A stretch of 64,000 nt of DNA, from NCBI GenBank assembly GCA_963555705.1, contig OY743186.1, positions 39,357,241-39,421,240 on the forward strand, written 5' to 3'. Origin of the DNA: Ligustrum vulgare (Eukaryota; Streptophyta; Magnoliopsida; Lamiales; Oleaceae). This document shows, piece after piece, positions 21,841 through 31,880 of the stretch. The notes under the pieces were generated by a model that had not been told where the DNA came from, searched no databases, and saw only the letters and a program-made list of their open reading frames with translations. A program made the translations under genes and the position numbers. Positions within the stretch are counted from its first letter, which is position 1. Each line of letters opens with the position of its first letter.

Positions 21841-23113
21841 TTGCAATCAAAACACGTATAGACGTAATTCTTGTAACGGGTGAATAGGTATCAAAGAAAT
21901 CTAGTCCTTCTTTTTGTCTATACCCTTTGACTACTAATCTAGCCTTGTATTTATCAATTGATCCATCCGACTTCAATTTCTTTTTGAAGATCCATTTACA
22001 GCCTAAAGCTTTGTTTCCCGGAGGGAGTTCAACCAATTCCCAAGTATGGTTACTCATGATGGATTCAATTTCGTTGCGTACAGCTTCTTTCCAAAAAGGA
22101 TCTTCGGGAGAGGACATTGCTTCATCAAATGTCCTATAGGATCATTTTCAAGTAAATTGGTTACGAATTATGGACCGAATGTCTTTGGAATTCGTTGCCT
22201 TTTACTACGTCTCGATTCTTCATTTACTTGAAGATCATCATTCTTTCCATGTATGTTATCATAAGTTCGTTTATTTGAACTTACTTCATTTTTTTTACAC
22301 GGAAAACTGTCTTTAAAGAAGACCGCATTTCTTGATTCAATAATTGTACCTACGTGTACATCAAGTACTTCGGATTTGTGAACCAAGAATCGATATGCAC
22401 TACTATTGATAACATATCCAATAAAGACACAATTAATTGTCTTTGGTCCAATCCTAACTTGTTTAGGTTTGGGTATTTGTACTTTCTCTAAGCACCCCCA
22501 CACTTTGAGATATTTGTAGGAAGGTTTCCGACATTTCCATAATTCGTAAGGCGATTCAACCTTATCTTTGTGTGGTATTTTATTTAGGATATGATTTGTA
22601 GAAAGTATGGCTTCCCCCCACAAGTTTTGAGGTAAGCCCGAACTAATCAACATTGCATTCATCATTTCCTTTAACGTTCGATTTTTGCGTTCAGAAATTC
22701 CATTAGATTGTGGTGAATATGGTGCCGTTGTTTGATGAATTATTTCAGATTCTGTACAAAAATCTTCAAACGGTGCAACATATTCTCCACCTCTATCACT
22801 ACGAATCATTTTAATTCGTTTTCCTAGTTGATTTTTAACTTCATTTTTGTAGTGTTTAAACACTTTCAAAGATTCATCTTTGCTTTTCAACAAGTACACA
22901 TAACAGTACCTTGTACAATCATCTATGAATGTGATGAAGTACTTTTGCCTCTACACATGATTCGCATTTTCCATTATTAAAATGCATATTCGGAAGTGAA
23001 CTTAAATTCATTAACTTTCGTATTGAATTAAAGTTTGTATGTCCTAATCTATGATGCCATAAATTACATGACTCAACAATATAAACTGAAGATGATGTTT
23101 TATTGATTGTAGC
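21841..23113 (-). pseudogene. Copia pol middle segment, inverted
   Basis: On the minus strand this covers integrase and the start of reverse transcriptase. It shows a pre-integrase HHRLGH motif (WHHRLGHTNFNSIRKLMN, about 23050), the integrase core ([37 protein letters not shown]) and the RT start (WELVELPPGNKALGCKWIFK), ending at RVLIATA. About 110 bases between the zinc-finger part and the core are missing compared with the copy at 24447-25858, and a frameshift lies near 22145. It overlaps in content with both other pol blocks, so it comes from an additional copy of the family. Confidence 0.85.
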
Positions 23114-23313
23114 ATTTGGTTCAAGACATCGCATTCACCAACTAGCCTAGTAAATCCGATTGTATTCAACTAAAGAAGGTTCAAGGCCACAAGCTACCTA
23201 TCTTGATTCTATGACTTGTCGTCGTGTACTCCATTTGTTAGAGTCTGCATTCCATTTGCATTGCATTCGCATTGTGTTGCGCATATCGAGAAATTTTCAT
23301 TCATGTGGGGGAT
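23114..23313 (+). repeat. Duplicate of Copia 3' untranslated region
   Basis: GGTTCAAGACATCGC(A/G)TTCACCAACTAGCC onward repeats 21305-21498, ending in the polypurine tract TGTGGGGGAT before the next LTR. A 9-base insertion (TTGCATTCG) distinguishes it from the first copy. Confidence 0.85.
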
Positions 23314-24222
23314 TGTTGGATATTGGTTAATAAATCGAGAATTGAAAATCGATCAAAGTGACTTCGTGTCGACTTCGACCAAATACTCAAAAGCTCGACT
23401 CAATCCGTTTAGGAAAAATTGTTTGCCACTTCGCCTCTTCAGGGCGCACAAACGGGGATCGACCTGACCGGTCAGGTCACGGGGGTCGAGGGGGCAGCGC
23501 CCTCCGTGGGGGCTCGGGGGCAACGCCGACGAAAGAGAATTTTGATTTCTCTGCATGTATTGAAGGGTATATTTGGCATTTCGAAAACCAATATCGGATG
23601 AATGAGAAATTACGAAGAAGGACGAAAATCAGGTCAAAATATTTGACCGTGCGACCGCATGGTTGGTAAACCGATCGATCATACGTCAAATTCAATTATG
23701 GTTTTTTTAGTAAAATCGTGCGACCGCACGGTTGTCCGGTGAATAGACACCTTTTCATTTAGGTACATTGTTTGGAAAGGGTGCATGATTTGACCTCAAC
23801 CATTTCGTCCACACCCTTTCATGGTCTATAAATAGGACCCTTTGGGTGTCCTATTCCTCACAATTTGATATGCAAAACATCTCTCCAAAATCAAAATCAT
23901 TTCATTTATTTTGATTTTCTTTCATTTCATCATTGGAGTACATAAGCCTAAATTTGATTCGTTGTACTTGTGTTTTGTAGTACTACAAATACAAGTGTAG
24001 CCGTTGTATCTTGGGAGTCGATTGTCGAATCCGTAGGCACCGTTGCGGGGCAAATTCGACTTAAGGACAAAGAGTCAAACTCTTGCCTGAGATTTGTCCC
24101 TACTTTTCTTCTTCTTCTTGTTTGTATTTTTCCTTGCCGTTACTCTGTCCAATTTTTGGCACGGATTTACAAACCATCATTATACTTATTTTGGCGTCAC
24201 TATTCACAAATTTCCTCCAACA
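23314..24222 (+). repeat. Complete Copia LTR, 909 bp
   Basis: It begins TGTTGGATATTGG and ends TTTCCTCCAACA, so its termini TGTTGG/CCAACA are inverted repeats. It holds a TATA box (23826), CG-rich near-palindromes (CCGTGCGACCGCATGG at about 23647 and CGTGCGACCGCACGG at about 23717) and an insertion near 23459-23530 (GACCTGACCGGTCAGGTC, then GGGG/GCC-rich) absent from the minus-strand LTR. The end is followed by AAT and an inverted 18-base copy of the tip, a palindromic junction. Confidence 0.85.
23826..23834 (+). promoter_or_regulatory. TATA box of Copia LTR promoter
   Basis: CTATAAATA lies in the middle of the LTR, followed by GGACCC and a transcribed-looking region. The same motif occurs in the minus LTR near 26813-26822. 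This is the standard LTR promoter position. Confidence 0.6.
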
Positions 24223-24225
24223 AAT

Positions 24226-26385
24226 TGTTGGAGGAAATTTGTGAACCAAGAATCGATATGCACTACTATTGATTGCATATTCAATAAAGACACAATCAAT
24301 TGTCTTTGGTCCAATCCTAACTTGTTTAGGTTTGGGTATTTATACTTTCGCTAAGCACCCCCACACTTTGAGATATTTGTAGGAAGGTTTCCGACCTTTC
24401 CATAATTCGTAAGGCGATTCAACCTTATCTTTGTGTGGTATTTTGTTTAGGATATGATTTTCAAAAAGTATGGCTTCCCCCACAAGTTTTGAAGTAAGCC
24501 CGAACTAATCAACATTGCATTCATCATTTCCTTTAACGTTCGATTTTTGCGTTCAGCAATTCCATTAGATCGTGGTGAATATGGTGCCATTGTTTGATGA
24601 ATTATTCCGGATTCTGCACAAAATTCTTCAAACGGTGCAACATATTCTCCACCTCTATCACTACGAATCATTTTAATTCGTTTTCCAAGTTGATTTTCAA
24701 CTTCATTTTTGTAGTGTTTAAACATTTCCAAAACTTTATCGTTGCTTTTCAACAAGTACACATAACAGTACCTTGTACAATCATCTATGAATGTGATGAA
24801 GTACTTTTTACCACCCCTTGTTTGTACGAACTTTAAATCACACACATCCGTGTGAATTAGTTCTAATGGTGTGGTGTTTCGTTCAATCGAATGAAATGGT
24901 GTTTTGGCTGCTTTACACATGTTTCGCATTTTCCATTATTAAAATGCATATTCGGAAGTAAACTTAAATTCATTAACTTTCATATTGAATTAAAGTCTGC
25001 ATGTCCTAATCTATGATGCCATGGATTACATGACTCAACAATATAAACTGAAGATGACGTTTTATTGATTGTAGCATTTGGTACAACAGTTAGGACATTC
25101 ATTTTGAATAGTCCATCTTTTACATAACCTTTGCCTACATACATATCATTTTTGGTAAGTACAAACTTATCCGATACAAAGACTAGTTTACAGTCATTCT
25201 TGCTTAACAAAGAACCCGACACAAGGTTCTTGCAAATATCCGGTACGTGAAGGATATTATTGAGGCTAAGTTCTTTTCCCGACGTCTTCTTCAAGACCAC
25301 TTTGCCTTGTCCTTCCACATTGGATGTTGAGGAGTTCCCCATAAACAATTTTTCTCCCTCGGTTGGAGTGTATGATGTGAACATTCCTCTATCGGCACAA
25401 ATGTGACGGGTTGCTACCGTGTCAACCCACCATTTCATGGGATTTTCAACAAGGTTGCATTCAGAAACAATCGCCGATAAATTCATATCGGACATGCCAT
25501 TTGATATGGCATCAGATTCGACAATGTTAGCTTGGGATTGCTTCTTCGGTTTGCCACAATCAACCGAGCAATGTCCAGCCTTTCCACAGTTATAACAATT
25601 TCCCTTGAACTTCTTTGAATTCTTCTTTGTAGATTCGACGGAATGCTTTCTCTTCTTTCCTTTGTTGTTGCTAGATTCTACCACATTTTCCTTTGCTTGT
25701 GGTATGCTATTCCCAACTCGTTTTTCCGAACTTCGGTTGTCTTCTTCAATCCTCAATCGGACCACAAGTTCTTCAATGTTCATCTCCTTGTACTTGTGCT
25801 TGAGATAGTTTTTGAAGTCCTTCCACATGGGTGGAAGTTTCTCGATAATTGGAGCCACTTGAATGATTCGCTCAAGGACATATTTTTCGCATGAATGTCA
25901 TGGAGTATGACTTGCAATTCTTGCACTTGACTGATGACGGTCTTCGAATCTACCATTTTGTAGTCCAAGAATTTTCCCACAATGAACTTCTTTGTTCCCG
26001 CATCTTCGGTCTTGTACTTCTTTTCCAAGGATTCCCATAGTTCCTTTTCAGATTTCTTGTAGCAATATACACCGTATAAGGCGTTGTCCAAGCCATTAAG
26101 AATATAATTCTTGCATAAGAAGTTCGAATGTTTCCATGCATCCAAAGCAATCAATGATGCCCTATTTCTTTTCCCTTCTTGTATGGCGGGAGGATCTTCA
26201 TTCAATAATTTTGCCAAGTTGAGTGTTGTTAGATAAAACAACATTTTCTGTTGCCACCTTTTGAAATCAACCCCAACAAATTTCTCCGCCTTTTCCCCAT
26301 GTGAAACCGAGTTTGAATGTACGATGGTAGGAGCACTTACAACCGGAGGAATCACATTAGTAGTGATGGTAGGAGCACTTAACAA
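24226..26385 (-). pseudogene. Copia gag-protease-integrase half, inverted
   Basis: On the minus strand gag starts at 26385. It includes FVGVDFKRWQQKMLFYLTTL, LWESLEKKYKTEDAGTKKF and, after a frameshift near 25860, a zinc knuckle CYNCGKAGHCSVDC. Protease follows with WWVDTVATRHIC, where the usual D-(S/T)-G-A active site has valine in place of glycine. Pre-integrase WHHRLGHADFNSI and the integrase core ([54 protein letters not shown]) come next. A frameshift lies near 24950 and another near 24470. The block ends at 24243, where the reverse transcriptase half is missing because it lies inverted at 19162. Confidence 0.9.
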
Positions 26386-26440
26386 GTTTAACCAAACAAG
26401 AATGTCACTTTCACAAAATATATAGAATTCAACTTAAGAT

Positions 26441-27248
26441 TGTTGGAGGAATTTTGTGAATAGTGACGCCAAAATAAGTATAATGATGGTTTGTAAATTC
26501 GTGCCGAAAATTGGACAGAGTAAGGTAAGGAAAAATACAAACAAGAAGAAGAAGAAGGAAAGTAGGGACAAAGCCGAGGCAAGAGTTGGACTCTTTGTCC
26601 TTAAGTGGAATTTGCCCCGCAACGGTGCCTACGGATTCCGGCAATCGACTCCCAAGATACAACGGCTACACTTGTATTTATAGCACTTCAAAACACAAGT
26701 ACAACGAATCAAATTTAGGCTTATGTACTCCAAGGATGAAATGAAGGAAGAAGAAAGAATGAGAGATGCTTTGCATATCAAATTGTGACGAATAGGACAC
26801 TCAAAGAGTCCTATTTATAGACCATGAAAGGGTGTTGACGAAATGGTTGAGGCCAAATCATGCACCATTTCCAAACAATGTACCTTTATGAAAAGTGTCT
26901 ATTCACCGGACAACCGTGCGACCGCACGGTTTTACTCAAAAAACCGGAATTGAATTTGACGTGTGATCGCGCGATTTACCAATCATGCGGTCGCACGGTC
27001 AAATTTTATGACCTGATTTTCGTCCTTTTTTTTGTAATTTTTCATTCATCCTATATTGATTTTCAAAGTGTCAAGTATACCCTTCAATACATGCAGAGAA
27101 ATCAAAATTCCGTTTGTGCGCCTCGAAGCGACGAAGTGGCAAATAATTTTGCCTAAACGGATTGAATCGAACTTTTGAGTATTTGACCGAAGTGGATACG
27201 AAGTCACTTTGATCGATTTTTCAATTCTCGATTTATTAACCAATATCC
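26441..27248 (-). repeat. Copia LTR, minus orientation (5' LTR)
   Basis: It starts TGTTGGAGGAATTTTG next to the gag leader and runs to CCAATATCC. Compared with the full plus LTR it lacks the last few bases and the GC-rich insert. Promoter and TATA (CTATTTATAG complement) are retained. It is followed by TAAC, the target site shared with 19111-19114. Confidence 0.8.
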
Positions 27249-27369
27249 TAACGCACTCATCTTCAGAAGCAGCATAAGGGATGTCGATCTTGTTGCCCAA
27301 AATTAAAAGCATACTGATAAAATTTTGTGCTTCTTCAAAACCACTGATTTCTTCCACAACTAGAGCCAC
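27249..27369 (-). pseudogene. SAR1 small GTPase fragment, G4-motif side
   Basis: The minus strand reads LLILGNKIDIPYAASEDE, an almost perfect match to the NKID (G4) guanine-specificity region of SAR1. Upstream residues (VVEEISGFEEAQNFISM) are poorly conserved. Downstream the match breaks at the Copia insertion and resumes at 19114. No P-loop or switch exons are found further right, so only a central to C-terminal fragment is present, within a hAT-type element. Confidence 0.8.
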
Positions 27370-27814
27370 GATTTCTGAAAGGTTAGACTACCTATTGAAG
27401 TAATTACTGTATGAATGAAGAATACAGATTGTAAACACTTGAAGCCACTTTATAAAAGCAAAATACTTGATGTATCTAGTGCAAGGACGAGAACCGAAAA
27501 ATCCAACCATGGTAACTTATTTTCCATCTTGATTTCACGAACGCAGAGGAAATTGAAAGCCAATTTCTCGCAATAGTAGAGATTAGCATAAGAAGGGAGG
27601 CCACGTTTAAGGAAATTCTGAACTTCTATTTTTTTTTTTGACAAGCTGAAATTCTAATTTCGGTTTTATGTTTTTTGTCGGTTTTGAAAGTTAAACCGTG
27701 AACCCGATTTTTCTGAACCGACCCAAACCGTTGGTGAGCAGAAACCGACCCGATAAATGTCGGGTCGGGTCGGACCCCCGGGTTATGGGTTATGATGCCC
27801 AGCACGACTCCCAT

Positions 27815-28511
27815 TGACTCACTACATTTATTCGTGTGTGTATGTGAAGAATATCTCATGTTTATTTTTATTATACAACATAAACTATAAAGATGAATTT
27901 GTATCGTTGTTTACTAGATAAAGATGAATGCATATGTTCCTATCTTCTTTACTAATATTTTATACTTTTTTGTGTGTGTGTATGTGTGTGTTTTTTTTTA
28001 AATCACAATTCACAATGATAATTTTACAACATTCACTTCACCTAACACCAGGAACTAAAATTAAAGGTATTAATACGACATTCACTTCACGTAACACTAG
28101 GAACTAAAATTAAAGGTATTTTAATTTTACATATTGTAGTTAATAGTTTATTTTATGTGTAGCCATTAAAGTAATTTGGTATAAAATTATGAAAATCTTT
28201 TCTTATGTTACCTGTTACTTTGTTACAATGAAAAAAATGTCAAAAAAATAAAAAAAAAATCCTGCAAGTCCCTCATACAGAAAAAATGTAAACTTTCCAA
28301 TGTTTTTCTTCCTTTTTTTTTTTCCGTTCAAATTGCCTTTTATTTCTATTTGAAGTACAAGTTCGGCAAGTCTAGTACATATATACAAAGAAAGGTATGT
28401 GATATATTTGATTATTCATATGCTATTTTGATGATTGTGACTATTTGAGAACAATGTTGAGCTATAAATCTTAAATTTATTGGTTCCAGATCATTTCTGG
28501 ATATTTCAGCT
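27815..28511. other. AT-rich intergenic DNA
   Basis: No gene recognised. It contains a short GT-rich microsatellite (27970-27992) and the duplication listed separately. Confidence 0.4.
28029..28125. repeat. Tandem duplication, 49-bp unit
   Basis: CATTCACTTCAC(C/G)TAACAC(C/T)AG followed by GAACTAAAATTAAAGGTATT occurs twice with a 49-base period and only a few differences. Confidence 0.85.
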
Positions 28512-28994
28512 AGAGCCGGCCCTGAGCATAGGCAAGCAAGGCCTTCGCTTAGGGCCCCGACCAACTAAGGCCCCTAAAGTAGAAAAATCAAACTCATTGT
28601 TTTACATATATATACTATGAAAGTAGAGTAATAGATAATAATTTGAACTTAACACAATTGGTATAATAGGAAAATGTAATTTTTACTTATGCTATAGGTG
28701 GTTCAATTTCTTAGACTTGCGAATTTACTTTTATTTTATTTTTAGTATTTTTAACCAATAAATATCAACCCCATATCAGAAATTTGTGAAAAGATAGCTG
28801 TGAAAATATTTATAAAAATATTAAATGTCAAAAATGCTTTAAAAAATTTTGTGGGTCTTTTAATATTTAGTTATTACTTATAGTTATTAATCATTTGACC
28901 TTTGAAATTGTCAATGAAAAGTTTTATACTTGACATAGTAAAATTTGAGGTTGGAGGCTCGCTTAGGGCCCTTCAAAACTCAGGGCCGGCCCTG
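28512..28994. mobile_element. MULE-type MITE with GGCCGGCC ends
   Basis: The ends AGAGCCGGCCCTGAG and CTCAGGGCCGGCCCTG mirror each other, with GCTTAGGGCCC inside both arms. The flanks ATTTCAGCT (28503-28511) and ATTTTAGCC (28995-29003) form a 9-bp duplication with two mismatches, which points to a Mutator-like element. The 483-bp interior is AT-rich and non-coding. Confidence 0.6.
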
Positions 28995-29767
28995 ATTTTA
29001 GCCAAGACATTGTTGGAGTTGGTGATGTTTGTAGTTATAGATTAAATTAGTTCCATTTCTTTGATCCTAATTTATGTCTACTATACTTCAAATGTTTGTC
29101 GGTATTGTCTGTGTTTCATCTCTTACTGTGATCATCTCCTTAATGTCCATTAAATTGATTTTTAATTCCAAATTATGTCATGTGACAAAATAAGGTTACT
29201 TGCAGGTATTTGAAGATAAGTTATTTCCGTATAATTTGGTTCTTTGACATGAACTAAAATCAAATTATTAATTTCTATATTTTCCTCATTCACATCTCCG
29301 CCTTTTCTCATATATGCTTATATCTTACAAGGTATTTTGTGCTCTCTTTCGAATTTTTAGCTAGAAATTCTACTTGATTTGGAATATTGCCTTTGCTACC
29401 TTTAGGTCGACTTATGAACAAGATTTATTAATATTGATTTATTACCGTCTGGTGAAGTTTTTCTAAATCGAAGAAGTTAATGTATAAAGTATTTCTTGTG
29501 CATTCGTAAATCGTAATTATTGTTAAGGAACAAATATTGATTTAAGGAAAGCGTTATAGTAACGTCCCCTGAAATCGAAAGTGTGCTTTCATTATAGCAT
29601 ATGAAATCCATTTGATTGCATGAAAGTTTTAGCAAATACAAAGTTACATGACATTATTTCAAGGCTCCAAAGGAGATAAATATTATTATAAAAATTGAAA
29701 AAACAAATAAAAATAGGGCTCAGAGTTTCAACTTCTTAGACTATTAAACCATGGAGATCTGGATAAT
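28995..29767. other. Downstream flank of germin-like gene
   Basis: AT-rich sequence with no recognised gene. The part next to 29767 is the expected 3' untranslated region of the minus-strand germin-like gene. Confidence 0.4.
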
Positions 29768-30391
29768 CTAGTTCTTGGGTGCAAGGCCTGCCTTGAGCTT
29801 CTGAATGGTGGCGACATCAGTTTTGAAAGAAAGAGCCAATACATTGTCATCAATGCTTGTATTGAACAGAGTGTTGGGAAGGGAGACAGTTCCAGCATTT
29901 GAACTCCCAAAGGCAGAGATGGCCAAAGCAGGAACTTTGGCATCAGCATTGTACTGGAAATGAACCAATCCCTTAGGGAACACAAAGAGGTCACCAGACT
30001 GAAGTGTTTGAGTGAAGAGCTTGTTTTCCGTGTCCACGAATCCCACCTCGAGAGCACCCTCGGCGAGGAAGAGGAGTTCGGCTGATCGTGGATGAGTGTG
30101 AACGGGGTTCACAGTACCAGCAGGGTAGAGTAGGACAGCATAGGAAACGCTCTGGCCATTGAGGGCAGGGAATTCTGCCATGCTTGCTTTCAAGACTTTG
30201 AAAGCCGGGGGAGGTGGAGCGCCTATAAGAACTCTCATCCCAGTGAATGTAAAGAAGTTTCCATCGACTATCGTCAAATTTGTTGGCAAGACAAAGTCCG
30301 TAAGGATATCGGGATCTCCAGCCATAGTCATTTGGACGATGGCCAGTGAAGCCACTGCTAGGAAGAATAGCTTTCTGCTGCTATAAGCCAT
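29768..30391 (-). CDS. Germin-like protein (cupin)
   Basis: This intact single-exon gene encodes 207 residues when started at MAYSSRKLFF (30391). An upstream in-frame methionine at 30424 would add 11 residues but puts polar sequence before the signal peptide. Residues 1-24 form a secretion signal ending near MAG. The cupin barrel carries box 1 (PVHTHPRSAELLFLAEGALEVG, histidine, histidine, glutamate ligands) and box 2 (GDLFVFPKGLVHFQYN, third histidine). Such proteins are apoplastic manganese-binding oligomers, some with superoxide dismutase or oxalate oxidase activity. The N-terminal cysteine pair found in most germins is absent here, as in the partner copy, so this is a divergent subfamily. 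Activity is not predictable from sequence. Confidence 0.92.
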   Translation of the reverse strand: MAYSSRKLFFLAVASLAIVQMTMAGDPDILTDFVLPTNLTIVDGNFFTFTGMRVLIGAPPPPAFKVLKASMAEFPALNGQSVSYAVLLYPAGTVNPVHTHPRSAELLFLAEGALEVGFVDTENKLFTQTLQSGDLFVFPKGLVHFQYNADAKVPALAISAFGSSNAGTVSLPNTLFNTSIDDNVLALSFKTDVATIQKLKAGLAPKN

Positions 30392-31247
30392 AATAGAGCT
30401 ATGAATCTGATACAATTTTTTCAAAGCTAGGCCTTATTATAGGAGTTGTGCTGAAAATATTGTTTAAGGGCTAAAAAGGGTCGTACATTCCGAAGCCCTG
30501 ATGAGTAGATGACAGGCTGCCTGGCTGCATTAAACTACCAAATGACTTTCTTAGAATTTCTTTTTCTTGTGAATATTTCACCATCTCGGATGGAAATGAG
30601 TGTTGATTTTCGGTCCGAGGATGCAATTGGCTGCAGTTTTAATAATTTTGTATTTAACAATGTTAACATTTTTGTTGTTGAAACTACAAACAATGACCTT
30701 GGATTGTCGTTGGAGTTTACTCCAAAGGTGCAGGCTTGTTTCGTAGGGAAATGAACTTTTACAACACATGAATGAGTAATTTGATCTCCATTAAACATTC
30801 AAATTTCCCACCCCTCTTCAGTTTTTCTTGTTGGGTTGTGATGTAAACTAGTCCAATGTGCGATGATGAAATGAGCTTTTTTTAAGCCCAAATTCGTTTT
30901 CACAATTACCCGATAATATGGTCTTGACTGACCAAACCCGAACCCATAGTGATATACGTGCAAATTATTTTATTGATAAAATATGTGATTAAAAACAAAT
31001 ATGAAAAAAAAAAAGAGTTTTTAAATAATGGAGATCAAACATACTTTGTAGAAGGAGAGCACAAATTGTGGATATACCTTCTTTTAATAAAATTGAAGAA
31101 CACGTGTTTAGTGAAATTCAATGCATCGCCGGCCAATCTAAACACAACTACCGACTATAAATGAGAAGAACTCAAGTTTACTCGAATCACAATACGAACT
31201 CACAACCGAGTTGCCTCATTGGATCATTGAACCAACTTACCATTAAA
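30392..31247. promoter_or_regulatory. Divergent intergenic region between germin-like genes
   Basis: The 856 bases between two head-to-head germin-like copies must hold both promoters. CTTATTATAGG at 30432-30442 (CCTATAATAAG on the minus strand) lies about 40 bases from the minus gene's start and could be its TATA box. CGACTATAAATGAG at about 31151 lies about 95 bases upstream of the plus copy and is a good TATA candidate. The frames in the middle show no homology that I recognise. Confidence 0.5.
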
Positions 31248-31874
31248 ATGGCTTCATTCTTAGTGAATAAACACTTTTTACTTGGCTTTCTAGCCATTCT
31301 TGCCACTTCTTGGATGGTCCAAGCAAGTGATTCGGATATTTTATCCGACTTCATAGTCCCACCAAACGTGAATGGACCAGATGGAAATTTCTTCACTTTC
31401 ACTGGCCTGCGAGGAGTTTTAGATTCCACCCCACCAAATCTGAAGGTAACAAAAGCTAGCAAGGTCGAATTCCCCGCCCTGGATGGACAGAGTGTTTCGT
31501 TGGCGATATTGTAGTACCCTGCCCGTGGAGTTAATCCGCCTCACACGCATCCACGTGCCACAGAGCTATTGTTTGTCGTAGAAGGCTCTCTCGAGGTTGG
31601 ATTTGTTGACACGACTAACAAACTCTTCACTCAAACTCTCCAAACCGGGGATATTTTCGTGTTTCCTAAGGGACTCGTGCACTATCAGTACAATGCTGAT
31701 CCCAAAGAAGTTGCCACCGCGGTTTCGGCTTTTGGCAGTGCTAATGCTGGGACAGCTTCACTTCCTACGACTTTGTTTGCCACGGGTGTGGATGACACGG
31801 TTCTTGCCAAGTCCTTTAAAACTGATGTCGTTACCATCCAGAAGCTCAAGGCCGGTCTTGCACCCAAGGCCTAG
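31248..31874 (+). pseudogene. Germin-like protein copy with one nonsense codon
   Basis: From MASFLVNKHF at 31248 the frame encodes a signal peptide (ending near VQAS), DSDILSDFIVPPN, GNFFTFTGLR and both cupin boxes (PPHTHPRATELLFVVEGSLEVG; GDIFVFPKGLVHYQYN), ending at KAGLAPKA with TAG at 31872. It is closely related to the copy at 29768-30391. The only break is TAG at 31512-31514, just before YPARGVNPPHTHP, where the partner has leucine. One base change in a leucine codon explains it. The remaining frame is fully conserved, so the loss is recent, or the base is a sequencing error or allele. A Gypsy element begins 7 bases after the stop. Confidence 0.85.
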
Positions 31875-31880
31875 TCTAAG

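Larger units (their letters stand above)
19115..27248. mobile_element. Copia retrotransposon complex with internal inversions
   Basis: This 8.1-kb insertion lies between TAAC copies at 19111-19114 and 27249-27252. It consists of blocks of one Copia family in alternating orientation: LTR tail (19115-19163, minus), pol 3' half (19162-20921, plus), 3' untranslated region (20922-21498), LTR start (21499-21840, plus), pol middle (21841-23113, minus), 3' untranslated region again (23114-23313, plus), full LTR (23314-24222, plus), 18-base inverted LTR tip, gag-pol 5' half (24243-26385, minus) and LTR (26441-27248, minus). The minus gag-pol block stops at the same codon region (around VHKSEV) where the plus pol block begins, so the two halves of one element were separated by inversion. 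Confidence 0.8.
18907..27806. mobile_element. hAT-type element carrying SAR1 fragment, split by Copia
   Basis: Left end TAGGGGTGGACA and inverted right end TCGTGCTGGGCA agree at 8 of 12 positions, and the flanks GTCCCAAA and CTCCCATT share a TCCCA core. Both arms just inside carry GGTCGGGTCG-type sequence, as in the hAT MITEs at 17193 and 39696. Between the arms lie two pieces of a SAR1 GTPase gene, so the element appears to have picked up a host gene fragment. An 8.1-kb Copia complex (19115-27248) sits inside that fragment; without it the element is about 0.77 kb. The exact termini are moderately uncertain because the TSD is imperfect. Confidence 0.5.

Noticed and set aside
29728..30057. Second minus-strand frame within the germin-like gene
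   Set aside because: Out-of-frame shadow; the cupin motifs are in the other frame.
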